DNA from: an uncultured Nocardioidaceae bacterium
Lineage (GTDB): Bacteria; Actinomycetota; Actinomycetes; Propionibacteriales; Nocardioidaceae
Direction of reading: 5' to 3'
NCBI GenBank assembly: GCA_902805855.1
Contig: CADCUJ010000101.1
Location: 1 to 64,000 of the forward strand
Length of the DNA: 64,000 nt
This document shows, in pieces, positions 1 to 7,907 of the stretch. Below the pieces are notes generated by a model. That model had not been told where the DNA came from, did not search any database, and worked only from the letters and a program-made list of their open reading frames with translations. The stretch's first letter is position 1. Every line of letters begins with the position of its first letter. The position numbers were made by a program, and so were the translations under genes.

Positions 1-220
1 GGATGATCCGCCCCGATGAAGGTTCGATGATCCGGTTGATCATCTTCATCGTCGTCGTCTTGCCGCACCCCGACGGACCGACGAAGATCACGATCTCGCC
101 CTCGGGGATGTCCATCGAGAGGTCGGCGACAGCCGGCTCGGACTGACCGGGGAAGCGTTTCGACAGCTTCTCCAGTCGGATCTTGTGGGTTCCGTCGCTC
201 GCCGTGCTTGCCTCGGTCAT
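1..220 (-). CDS. Osmolyte (glycine betaine/choline type) ABC transporter ATP-binding protein, partial
   Basis: Only the first 73 codons are inside the window; the gene continues past position 1. The N-terminal part of an ABC ATPase is clear: a Walker A motif GPSGCGKTTT at about residues 49-58, followed by KMINRIIEPSSG, which is the phrasing typical of OpuCA/ProV-type ATPases for quaternary ammonium osmolytes. The ATG overlaps the stop codon of the permease gene as ATGA, so the two are translationally coupled. The subunit would energise uptake of betaine, choline or a similar compound. The substrate is inferred from the motif and from the divergent methyl-catabolism operon. Confidence 0.85.
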   Translation of the reverse strand, partial: MTEASTASDGTHKIRLEKLSKRFPGQSEPAVADLSMDIPEGEIVIFVGPSGCGKTTTMKMINRIIEPSSGRII

Positions 221-888
221 CGGATGCCTTTCGCAGTCGTGAGCCGGAACACCAGGACATAGACGAGGTCGAAGAGGATGGCCAAGACGATGACCCCGAG
301 AGTTCCTGCCAGCACGTAGTTGAGAGCGGTCGCACTCCCGATCTGGGCCAGGCCCGTGAAGATGAGGTCACCGAGGCCCGGCCCGTTGATGTAGGCGCCG
401 ATCGCCGCGATCCCGATCAGAAGCAGGGTGGACACTCGCATGCCGGTCAGGATGACCGGCCACGCGAGCGGCAGCTCGATCCGCAGTAGTCGGGCCTGTC
501 GGCCCATGCCCATGCCCTGTGCGGACTCTACGACGGCCGGATCGACTGCACGCAGTCCGACGATCGTGTTTCGCACGATCGGCAGCAATGCGTACATCAC
601 CAGGGCGACCACCACGGATCGAGCGCCCAGCCCGAGGCCGGGGATGGTGATGAAGAGCCCGAACAGGGCTAGCGAGGGAATCGTCAGGAAGGTACCGGTG
701 GTCGCGAGGACGGTGCCGCGGGCACGGTCGGTCTGGTACGTCGCGACACCGAGCCCGACGCCGATGACGGTGGCGATCAGCAGGGACACCAGCACCACGA
801 GTGCGTGCTCGATCCCGAGGTCGAGGACGTCCTCCCAGGCGAACTCCAGGTAGGTCAGGAAGCTCGAGAACCAGCTCTGGTCCTCCAT
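217..888 (-). CDS. Osmolyte ABC transporter permease (OpuCB/ProW-like)
   Basis: This 223-residue integral membrane protein has about six hydrophobic segments. It carries the binding-protein-dependent permease EAA-type loop (ESAQGMGMGRQARLLRIELP) and the family phrase AAIGAYINGPGLGDLIFTGL, which is typical of OpuCB/OpuCD/ProW permeases for glycine betaine, choline or carnitine. The ATG at 888 was chosen because a strong purine-rich ribosome binding site (GGGAGGGGGTG) precedes it; an upstream in-frame ATG would add an unlikely hydrophilic extension. It is coupled to the ATPase gene. No substrate-binding protein is visible inside the window and it may lie past position 1. Confidence 0.85.
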   Translation of the reverse strand: MEDQSWFSSFLTYLEFAWEDVLDLGIEHALVVLVSLLIATVIGVGLGVATYQTDRARGTVLATTGTFLTIPSLALFGLFITIPGLGLGARSVVVALVMYALLPIVRNTIVGLRAVDPAVVESAQGMGMGRQARLLRIELPLAWPVILTGMRVSTLLLIGIAAIGAYINGPGLGDLIFTGLAQIGSATALNYVLAGTLGVIVLAILFDLVYVLVFRLTTAKGIR

Positions 889-1032
889 TGTCACCCCCTC
901 CCAGGCGAGCGGGAGGTGAGTCGCCGCTGCCTGGCGTTGCGGAAACCGTGGCACGACAGCACGGGCCACCGCAAGCACCGTACTCGAACTGAGACCGACC
1001 GTGCCGCGACGCGCCGTGCCCGGCCGCGGGCG

Positions 1033-1782
1033 TTATCGAGGCGTGAGAGCAGCGCAGTGGCTGGTGAGCGCCTCGGCGGCCGAGCGCAGGGCGCGTTTCC
1101 CGAACCGGCCGGCCGGCCCCTGCACACCCAGGACGGCCATCAGGGTCTCGCCCCGCAGCACCGGTGCGGCGACCGCGTTGAGCTCCTCCTCGCGCTCGCC
1201 CTCCGCCGAGGCCCAGCCCCGCGCGCGGATCCGGTCGATCTCGGCGGCCAGGGCCGTCACCTCGGTGATCGTGCGAGACGTGTACGCAGGCAGGGGGCGG
1301 GGCGGCAAGGCACCGGCTGCTCTGGCAAAGGCGAGGAACACCTTTCCGGTCGCGGTGGCGTGGGCGACGCTGGGCCTGCCGACCTCGGCGACACTGCGCA
1401 CCGAGGACGGACTCTGCACGAAGTCGACGGTGATCGTGCCCTGCTCGTAGGGCACCGACATGGTCGAGGTCTCCCCGGTCGCCTCGGTCAGTGCAACCAG
1501 GTGGGGCCGGCACAGCTGGCGCATGTCGACCCTGGCCAGGGCGGCATTGCCCAGCTCGACCAGTCGCGGGCCCAGCCGGAAGCCGCCGTTGTCGGCGCTG
1601 CGGGTCACCAGCTCGTCCTGGGCAAGGGTCGCGAGCAGCCGGGACGCGGTGCTCGGGTTGATGCCGCTGCGCCTGGCGACCTCGTTGTTGCCCACGTCGC
1701 CGGAGGAGTCCGCCAAGACGTGGAGCACGGCGACCGCCTTCTCCACCGTCGTCAGCGGACGGTTCGCCTCGTTGACAGGCAT
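1033..1782 (-). CDS. IclR-family transcriptional regulator
   Basis: The 249-residue protein has an N-terminal winged helix-turn-helix (about residues 10-70, with NNEVARRSGINPSTASRLL) and a C-terminal IclR effector domain (GETSTMSVPYEQG, ATATGKVFLAF, GVQGP). It is divergent from the methyl-catabolism operon with 78 bp between the two start codons, so it probably controls that operon and itself. The start at 1782 gives an ordinary IclR N-terminus preceded by GAAGGAC. The effector is not visible; betaine, dimethylglycine or sarcosine are reasonable guesses from the neighbours. Confidence 0.88.
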   Translation of the reverse strand: MPVNEANRPLTTVEKAVAVLHVLADSSGDVGNNEVARRSGINPSTASRLLATLAQDELVTRSADNGGFRLGPRLVELGNAALARVDMRQLCRPHLVALTEATGETSTMSVPYEQGTITVDFVQSPSSVRSVAEVGRPSVAHATATGKVFLAFARAAGALPPRPLPAYTSRTITEVTALAAEIDRIRARGWASAEGEREEELNAVAAPVLRGETLMAVLGVQGPAGRFGKRALRSAAEALTSHCAALTPR

Positions 1783-1823
1783 GGTCAACCCCGTCCTTCG
1801 CGTGCTAGCGTGCAATAGATTTT

Positions 1824-1848
1824 GCAACAGCGTTGCCATTATGGCAAC
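1824..1848. promoter_or_regulatory. Candidate IclR operator: two nested palindromes
   Basis: A perfect inverted repeat GTTGCCAT-T-ATGGCAAC occupies 1832-1848. It shares its left arm with a second perfect repeat, GCAAC-AGC-GTTGC (1824-1836). A TANNNT -10 candidate (TAGATT, 1816-1821) sits just upstream, so a protein bound here would cover the start of transcription. The ribosome binding site AGGAG (1851-1855) follows immediately. The position between a divergent IclR gene and a catabolic operon supports a repressor or autoregulatory site. Confidence 0.65.
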
Positions 1849-1860
1849 ACAGGAGCGGCA

Positions 1861-3225
1861 GTGGTCTCGACCAGCTCGACCAACGGCGTGCCGAAGGACG
1901 TGCGCCACGTCGTCGTGGGCGCCGGGGTGCACGGTCTCTCCACGGCCTGGCACCTCGCCCGTGAGCTGAGAGAGCGGGGCCTCGGTGCGGGCCACGACGT
2001 GCTGGTGCTGGACAAGACCGGGGTGGGCGCGGGCGCGTCGGGCATCGCGTGTGGTGTCATCCGCAACAACTACTTCCAGCCCGCGATGCGCCGGCTGATG
2101 GCTCACTCCGTCGCGGTCTGGGAGTCCGACCCCGCCGCGTTCTCCTACCACCCCGTCGGCTACCTGCAGGCGGCTCCCGAGCTGATGCGAGCCGGCGTAG
2201 CGCAGATCCACGCCGAGCAGCAGGAGATCGGCTACCCGTCGACGTACGTCGAGGGCGAGGCAGCCAGCCGCGACTACCTGGTCGACCTGCTGGGCGACTG
2301 GCAGGCAGAGGGGATCACGAACGTCCTGCACGAGCACCGTGGCGGCTACGCCAACAACCTGGCCTCGATGCACGGCCTGGCCGCGAAGGCCGCGAGCGAG
2401 GGAGTTCGGATCATCACCGGAGTGCGGGTCACCGGCTTCCACACCGACGCCGGCGCGGACGGAGCCGTCCGCGCGGTCGAGACCGACCACGGAGCGATCG
2501 CCTGTGAACAGGTCGTCGTCGCACCGGGACCGTGGGTGCGCGACTGCTGGCAGATGCTGGGTCTGCCCGAGACGGTCGACGTGCGAACCCCCGACGGCGA
2601 TGTGCGCCGGGAGGTGGACATGTGGCGCTACCTCTACCTGCAGGAGGGCACCCTCGGCGTGGACCCCGCGCTGGTCACCGACGCGCGGGGTGCCGCGCCG
2701 CCGGTGATCCACGTCGACTCCGACGCACCGCTCTACGACGGTGACGGCGAGCTGGTCACCGACCAGATGTGGGGCATCTACTACAAGCCGGACTTCTCCT
2801 TCGGCGGTGTCCAGGGTGGGACCACACCGGTGCCCGTGGACAAGCACGCCCCCGACGTCGCGGTGGACCCCTACGGGCCCGACAGCGACGAGTACCTCAC
2901 GCCCCCGGACTTCCCCCGGATGTGGACCTCGGCGCTGGCCCATTGCCAGCGGCGCTTCGAAGGCACCGACCACCTGTACCGGCAGGAGCACTCAGGCGGC
3001 CTCGGCTGCTTCACCCCGGACAGCTTCCCGGTCTTCGACACCTTTCGTCACAACGCCCACGTCGTCGCCGACTCCAACCACGGCTACAAGCTGATCGGCG
3101 TGGGCGAGCTGGTGGCGCGGGAGGTGCTCGGCGACAAACAGCCGCTGCTCGAGCCCTTCCGGTTCGACCGCTACACGACCGGCCAGCTGCATCCCACCAG
3201 TCGATCCCCGTTCCCCTGGAGCTGA
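1861..3225 (+). CDS. FAD-dependent oxidoreductase, DAO/sarcosine (dimethylglycine) dehydrogenase type
   Basis: The 454-residue protein is a D-amino-acid-oxidase-fold flavoenzyme. The dinucleotide-binding motif VVVGAGVHGLSTAWHLA lies at about residues 16-32, and the C-terminal GGLGCFTPDSFPV...SNHGYKLIGVGELVA region completes the FAD site. GTG 1861 is chosen because AGGAG lies 5 nt upstream; an earlier in-frame ATG would translate through the operator. It is followed after 2 nt by a GcvT/DmdA-type gene. Eukaryotic and some bacterial dimethylglycine dehydrogenases fuse exactly these two modules, so I infer oxidative demethylation of dimethylglycine or a similar N-methyl compound. It is paralogous to the soxB gene at 6391. 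Confidence 0.75.
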   Translation: MVSTSSTNGVPKDVRHVVVGAGVHGLSTAWHLARELRERGLGAGHDVLVLDKTGVGAGASGIACGVIRNNYFQPAMRRLMAHSVAVWESDPAAFSYHPVGYLQAAPELMRAGVAQIHAEQQEIGYPSTYVEGEAASRDYLVDLLGDWQAEGITNVLHEHRGGYANNLASMHGLAAKAASEGVRIITGVRVTGFHTDAGADGAVRAVETDHGAIACEQVVVAPGPWVRDCWQMLGLPETVDVRTPDGDVRREVDMWRYLYLQEGTLGVDPALVTDARGAAPPVIHVDSDAPLYDGDGELVTDQMWGIYYKPDFSFGGVQGGTTPVPVDKHAPDVAVDPYGPDSDEYLTPPDFPRMWTSALAHCQRRFEGTDHLYRQEHSGGLGCFTPDSFPVFDTFRHNAHVVADSNHGYKLIGVGELVAREVLGDKQPLLEPFRFDRYTTGQLHPTSRSPFPWS

Positions 3226-3227
3226 TC

Positions 3228-4436
3228 ATGCGAATTCCGTACGACGTCCCGAAGATCCACATGTACTCGCGCATCCGCAAGTCGCCGTACTTCTACGCCT
3301 CCGAGCGTCACGGGGTGCAGTCCTACACGGTGTGCAACCGCATGTACCACCCCCGCCACTACGACGACATCATCACCGAGTACTGGAAGCTCGTGCGCGA
3401 CGTGACGCTGTGGGACGTGGGCGTCGAGCGGCAGGTCGAGATCGCCGGTCCCGACGCGCTCACCCTGGCCAACATGCTCACCCCTCGGGACCTGACCAAG
3501 TGCGCGGTGGGCCAGAACAAGTTCCTGCTCAACACCGACGTGGACGGCGGCGTCATCAACAACCCGGTGCTCCTGCGGCTGGCCGAGGACCGGTTCTGGT
3601 TCTCGGTCGCCGACGGGGACGTGCTGCTGTGGGCCAAGGGCGTGGCCAGCCAGGCCGGCCTGGACGTGCAGGTCAGCGAGCCCGACGTGGCACCGGTTCA
3701 GATCCAGGGGCCGAAGTCGCAGGCGCTGATGCGCGACCTGTTCGGCGAGAAGGTGTTGGACCTGAAGTACTACTGGTCCGCCGAGTTCGAGCTCGCCGGC
3801 ATGCAGGTCGTCGTCGGCCGCACCGGCTACACCGGCGAGATCGGCTACGAGATCTACCTGAAGAACGCCAGCCGGGATGCCATGAAGCTCTGGGACACCC
3901 TGCTCGAGGCGGGCCACCCGCACGACCTGGCGGTGATCGGGCCGTGCCAGATCCGTCGCGTAGAGGCCGGCATTCTCAGCTACGGCTCTGACATCGCCCT
4001 GGACAACAACCGCTACAGCGACTACGGGTTTCTGAACCCCTACGAGATCGGTCTCGGCTGGACGGTGGACCTGGACCAGGAGGCCGACTTCATCGGCAAG
4101 CAGGCCTTGGCCCGGATCGCCGAGGAGGGAGTCAGCCGCAAGGTGGTCGGCGTCGAGATCGGCGGAGACCCGCTCATCGGGTACCTCGACGACTACCTGC
4201 CGGTCACCGAGAACGGCGACCAGATCGGTCAGGTGTCATCGGCGTTCTGGTCGCCCCGGCTCGAGAAGAACATCGGGTTCGCGCTGGTCCCGGTCGAGCA
4301 CAGCGAGAACGGCTCCAAGCTGACCGTGCACACTGCCGCGAGGGGAGCCATCGACGCAGTGGTGGTTCCCAGGCCTTTCATCGACCCGAAGAAGGAGACG
4401 CCGAAGGGCCGCCAGCTCGCGGAGGCCGCTCGGTGA
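3228..4436 (+). CDS. Folate-dependent methyltransferase of the GcvT/DmdA family
   Basis: This 402-residue aminomethyltransferase-fold protein resembles DMSP demethylase (DmdA) more than GcvT. Shared family phrases include an N-terminal GVQSYTVCNRM, then WDVGVERQVEIAGPDA, LTPRDLTKC, FWFSVADGDVLLWAKG, VAPVQIQGPKSQALM and RRVEAGILSYGSD. DmdA transfers a methyl group to tetrahydrofolate to give 5-methyl-THF, which suits the MTHFR gene two positions downstream. The start ATG 3228 lies 2 nt after the preceding stop. Either it is a DMSP-type demethylase, or it is the folate half of a split dimethylglycine demethylase with the gene before it. The sequence alone does not settle which. Confidence 0.72.
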   Translation: MRIPYDVPKIHMYSRIRKSPYFYASERHGVQSYTVCNRMYHPRHYDDIITEYWKLVRDVTLWDVGVERQVEIAGPDALTLANMLTPRDLTKCAVGQNKFLLNTDVDGGVINNPVLLRLAEDRFWFSVADGDVLLWAKGVASQAGLDVQVSEPDVAPVQIQGPKSQALMRDLFGEKVLDLKYYWSAEFELAGMQVVVGRTGYTGEIGYEIYLKNASRDAMKLWDTLLEAGHPHDLAVIGPCQIRRVEAGILSYGSDIALDNNRYSDYGFLNPYEIGLGWTVDLDQEADFIGKQALARIAEEGVSRKVVGVEIGGDPLIGYLDDYLPVTENGDQIGQVSSAFWSPRLEKNIGFALVPVEHSENGSKLTVHTAARGAIDAVVVPRPFIDPKKETPKGRQLAEAAR

Positions 4437-5491
4437 CCGAGGCGACCCGCCCGCCCCGGCAGGGGCTGCTCGAGCGGCTGGACGCCGGGTTGCTCCTGTG
4501 CGCCGAGGGCTACCTGTTCGAGCTGGAGCGCCGGGGGTACCTGCAGGCCGGTGCCTTCGTGCCGGAGGTGGTGCTCGACCACCCCGAACAGGTCACCGCC
4601 CTGCACCGCGACTTCGTGCACGCCGGTTCGGACGTGGTGGAGGCACTGACCTACTACGCCCACCGGGAGAAGCTGCGAGCCGTCGGCAAGGACGGGCTGC
4701 TCGAGGAGATGAACCGGCAGGCGCTGGCGATGGCACGCGAGGTCGCCGAGGAGTCCGGAGCCCTGCTCGCAGGCAACGTGTGCAACACCAACCTGTACGA
4801 CCCCGAGAACGCCGAGACGCACACAGCGACCCGCGCCATGTTCGAGGAGCAGGTGGCCTGGGCAGCCGAGGCGGACGTCGACTACGTCATCGGTGAGACG
4901 TTCCGCTACGCCGGCGAGGCGGAGATCGCGCTCGAGGTGATCCGAGCGTCCGGCCTCCCCGCCGTGATCACGCTGGCCGCGGGCCAGCAGCCGCAGACCC
5001 GGGAGGGCGGTTCGCTGGCGGACAGCTGTCGCCGGCTGGCAGACCACGGCGCTGCCGTCGTCGGGCTGAACTGCATCCGCGGCCCGGACACGATGCTGCC
5101 GCTGCTGCCCGAGATCGTGGATGCGGTCGACGTGCCCGTGGCGGCGCTTCCGGTGCCCTACCGGACCCGGGACCAGCAGCCGACGTTCCAGTCGCTGCGC
5201 GATTCGCAGGACCCCGCCGTGTCCGAGGGCAGGGCGTTCCCGACAGCGCTCGACCCGTTCACCTGCAACCGGTACGAGGTCGCCCGCTTCGCTACAGCCG
5301 CGTGGGACCTCGGGGTGCGGTACCTCGGTCTGTGCTGCGGGGCCGGACCACACCACGTGCGCAGCATGGCCGAGGCCCTCGGTCGCAAGCCCGAGGCGAG
5401 TCGCTACTCCGACGACATGTCCAAGCACGCGTTCTTCGGCACCGACCCGGGCCTGCAGCAGCACAACCGGGACTACCGTGACCGTCTCTGA
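4433..5491 (+). CDS. Betaine-homocysteine S-methyltransferase-like protein
   Basis: This is a 352-residue homocysteine S-methyltransferase barrel (Pfam S-methyl_trans). The text follows mammalian BHMT closely: FELERRGYLQAG, PEQVTALHRDFVHAGSDVVEALTYYA, GLNC, and DLGVRYLGLCCGAGPHHVR. The predicted zinc ligands are Cys214, Cys301 and Cys302, equivalent to human BHMT Cys217/299/300. BHMT moves one methyl from glycine betaine to homocysteine, giving dimethylglycine and methionine. GTG 4433 overlaps the previous stop as GTGA. The context (osmolyte transporter, demethylases, sarcosine oxidase) strongly supports a betaine or sulfonium methyl donor. The exact donor and acceptor remain inferred. Confidence 0.8.
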   Translation: MTEATRPPRQGLLERLDAGLLLCAEGYLFELERRGYLQAGAFVPEVVLDHPEQVTALHRDFVHAGSDVVEALTYYAHREKLRAVGKDGLLEEMNRQALAMAREVAEESGALLAGNVCNTNLYDPENAETHTATRAMFEEQVAWAAEADVDYVIGETFRYAGEAEIALEVIRASGLPAVITLAAGQQPQTREGGSLADSCRRLADHGAAVVGLNCIRGPDTMLPLLPEIVDAVDVPVAALPVPYRTRDQQPTFQSLRDSQDPAVSEGRAFPTALDPFTCNRYEVARFATAAWDLGVRYLGLCCGAGPHHVRSMAEALGRKPEASRYSDDMSKHAFFGTDPGLQQHNRDYRDRL

Positions 5492-6398
5492 GAGCGACGA
5501 CCCCCCAGCCGATGAGGTGAGCCCCTCGGGACCGACGCGTCGGAGCGTGCTCATCGACCTCCTGCAGCAGCCGCGCTACGAGGTGCTTCCGCTGGCCGGC
5601 ACCGCCGAGGAGGTGGCCGAGCAGGTGGCCACGACGATCCCGGTGACGGTGACCTCGGCGCCGCGGCGTGGGTTGGAGCCGACTCTGGCCCTCAGCGAGG
5701 AGCTGGCCGGGCGGGGCTACGCGGCCGTGCCGCACCTGGCAGCTCGGCTGGTCCGCGACGACGCCCACCTGGCAGAGGTGCTCGACCGGTTGGGCAGCGC
5801 GCGAGTCCGCGACCTGTTCGTAGTAGCGGGCGACAGCGATCGTCCGGTCGGGCGCTTCACCGACTCGATGCAGCTGTTGCAGGCGGTGGCCAGGCTCCGC
5901 GAGGCCGGTCGGGGCGAGGGGGTCCGCGCGGTCGGCGTCGCGGGGTACCCCGAGGGCCACCCGCAGGTCACCGACGCCGAGCTGGACCGAGCGCTGCTGG
6001 CCAAGCAGTCGGATGCGGACTACGTGGTCACCCAGATGTGCTTCGACCCGGCCGCCGTCCACGGGTGGATCAGGCACGTCCGCCGCCTGGGGTTCCGGCG
6101 CCCGGTCCACGTGGGTGTCCCGGGTGCGGTGGACCGGCTCCGGCTGCTGCGGATCGCGGCCCGGATCGGGGTCGGCACGTCCCTGCGCTTCATCCGTCGA
6201 CAGCACGACGGCGCCACCTTGTTGCGGCGCAGCGGCTACCGCCCCGACGACGTGCTCACCGGGCTCACCGCGGACGCCGGTCGAGGATCGCCGGAGGTGG
6301 CGGGTCTGCAGGTCTACACGCTCGGCGACGTCGCGGCGACGGAGCGGTGGCGTCGCGAGCTGCTCGAGCGGCTGCACGAGGATGGCCGGCATGGCTGA
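5478..6398 (+). CDS. Methylenetetrahydrofolate reductase (MetF family)
   Basis: The 306-residue protein has MTHFR-barrel features: VPHLAARLVRD near residue 80, LFVVAGDSDRP, VAGYPEGHP, and AKQSDADYVVTQMCFDP. These bind the flavin and folate in MetF proteins. Its GTG lies inside the end of the BHMT-like gene (14-nt overlap), so it is coupled to it. In this operon it probably oxidises 5-methyl-THF, formed by the DmdA/GcvT-like enzyme, to methylene-THF for dissimilation. The usual anabolic direction is also possible. A separate biosynthetic metF may exist elsewhere. Confidence 0.82.
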   Translation: MTVSESDDPPADEVSPSGPTRRSVLIDLLQQPRYEVLPLAGTAEEVAEQVATTIPVTVTSAPRRGLEPTLALSEELAGRGYAAVPHLAARLVRDDAHLAEVLDRLGSARVRDLFVVAGDSDRPVGRFTDSMQLLQAVARLREAGRGEGVRAVGVAGYPEGHPQVTDAELDRALLAKQSDADYVVTQMCFDPAAVHGWIRHVRRLGFRRPVHVGVPGAVDRLRLLRIAARIGVGTSLRFIRRQHDGATLLRRSGYRPDDVLTGLTADAGRGSPEVAGLQVYTLGDVAATERWRRELLERLHEDGRHG

Positions 6399-7641
6399 GG
6401 CGTACTCCGCGCTGGCGCTGTTGCGGCATGGAGTGACCGGACGCTCCTGGACCCCGATGTGGCGCGAGCGCCCGCTCGAACGCGGCTACCCGGTGGTGAT
6501 CATCGGGGGCGGGGTGCACGGCCTGGCAACCGCCTACTACCTCGCTGCGAACCATGGCGTCACGAATGTGGCCGTGCTCGACAAGGGCTACCTGGGTGGC
6601 GGCGGCTCGGGCCGGAACACCGCGATCCTGCGGTCGAACTACCTGACCGTCGAAGGGGTGCGGTTCTACGACCGGTCGCTCGAGCTCTACCGGGGTATGG
6701 CGTCTGCACTGAACTTCAACGTGATGTTCTCCCGGCGCGGCCATCTCACCCTCGCCCACAGCGACACGTCGCTGAGGACGATGCGCTGGCGTGCGGAGGT
6801 CAACAAGGCCAGCGGTGTGGACTCCGAGGTGATCGGCCCCGACGAGGTGAAACGGCTGGTCCCCGAGATGGACACCTCGGCCACGGCCCGGTACCCGGTC
6901 CTGGGTGCCCTGCACCACCCGCCGGGCGGAATCGTGCGCCACGACGCCGTGGTCTGGGGCTACGCCCGCGCCGCCGACCGGCTCGGTGTCCATCTGCACC
7001 AGCACACCGAAGTCACCGGGATCGAGGTGAGTGGAGGGCGGGTGACCGGGGTTCGGACCAACCGCGGCCCGATCGCCACACCGGTGGTGCTCAACGCCAC
7101 CGCCGGCTGGGCCAGCACCGTCTCGGACATGGCCGGTGTGCCGCTGCCGGTGCAGACCTTCCCGCTGCAGGCGGCGGTCACCGAACCGGTCAAGCCGTTC
7201 CTTCGCACGGTCGTGGTCTCCGGCACCCTGCACGTCTACGTCAGCCAGACCGCGCGAGGAGAGCTCGTCTTCGGGGCCAGCGTCGACCCGTTCGCGTCGT
7301 ACTCCACCCGCGGCTCGCTGGAGTTCACCGAGGGGCTGGCCGGCCACGTGCTGCAGCTGATGCCCTCACTGGCGAAGCTGCGGCTGCTGCGGCAGTGGGC
7401 GGGGCTGTGCGACATGACCCCCGACTTCGCACCGGTCATGGGGGCCACCGACGTGGCGGGATTCTTCCTCGACGTCGGCTGGGGTACCTACGGCTTCAAG
7501 GCGGGACCGGTGGCCGGGGAGGCGATGGCCGAGTGCATCGCGACCGGGCAGACACCGGAGATCATCTCCGCGTTCGGGCTCGACCGCTTCGCGCAGGGGC
7601 GACTGGTCGGCGAGAAGGGTGCCGCGGCGGTCGGCCACTAG
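6391..7641 (+). CDS. soxB: Sarcosine oxidase beta subunit
   Basis: The 416-residue flavoprotein has the FAD motif VVIIGGGVHGLATAYYLA at about residues 34-51 and the C-terminal DMTPDFAPVMG...FFLDVGWGTYGFKAGP typical of heterotetrameric sarcosine oxidase beta. With soxD, soxA and soxG immediately downstream it forms the complex that oxidises sarcosine to glycine and delivers methylene-THF. Two in-frame ATGs (6382, 6391) are possible; 6391 is better placed after GAGG. It overlaps the MTHFR gene by 8 nt and its TAG overlaps the soxD GTG by one base. Confidence 0.92.
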   Translation: MAEAYSALALLRHGVTGRSWTPMWRERPLERGYPVVIIGGGVHGLATAYYLAANHGVTNVAVLDKGYLGGGGSGRNTAILRSNYLTVEGVRFYDRSLELYRGMASALNFNVMFSRRGHLTLAHSDTSLRTMRWRAEVNKASGVDSEVIGPDEVKRLVPEMDTSATARYPVLGALHHPPGGIVRHDAVVWGYARAADRLGVHLHQHTEVTGIEVSGGRVTGVRTNRGPIATPVVLNATAGWASTVSDMAGVPLPVQTFPLQAAVTEPVKPFLRTVVVSGTLHVYVSQTARGELVFGASVDPFASYSTRGSLEFTEGLAGHVLQLMPSLAKLRLLRQWAGLCDMTPDFAPVMGATDVAGFFLDVGWGTYGFKAGPVAGEAMAECIATGQTPEIISAFGLDRFAQGRLVGEKGAAAVGH

Positions 7642-7907
7642 TGATCCTTCTCCCCTGTCCCTGGTGCGGCCCGCGCGACGCCGACGAGTTCGGCTACGCG
7701 GGCGAGATCCGGCCGCGCCCCGACCCGTCCACCACCACGCCTGCCGAATGGCGCGGCTACCTCTACCTGCGCCGCAACACCGCGGGTTGGACCAGGGAGC
7801 GCTGGTTCCACCGGATGGGGTGTCGCAGGTACCTCGTCCTGGAGCGGGACACCACCAACAACGACGTGCGCCCGTCGACGGACGCGAGCAGCGGGAGCGG
7901 GTCGTGA
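7641..7907 (+). CDS. soxD: Sarcosine oxidase delta subunit
   Basis: This is a small 88-residue zinc subunit. The ligands are visible as Cys6 and Cys9 (CPWC) and the pair His57 and Cys61, matching the CxxC...HxxxC site of known delta subunits. It starts at a GTG sharing a base with the soxB TAG and ends in GTGA overlapping soxA. In the heterotetramer it packs on the alpha subunit. Confidence 0.93.
   Translation: MILLPCPWCGPRDADEFGYAGEIRPRPDPSTTTPAEWRGYLYLRRNTAGWTRERWFHRMGCRRYLVLERDTTNNDVRPSTDASSGSGS

Noticed and set aside
1033-2991. A 652-residue frame extending the IclR gene far upstream
   Set aside because: The extension is the antisense of the FAD oxidoreductase gene. The IclR N-terminus starts naturally at 1782.
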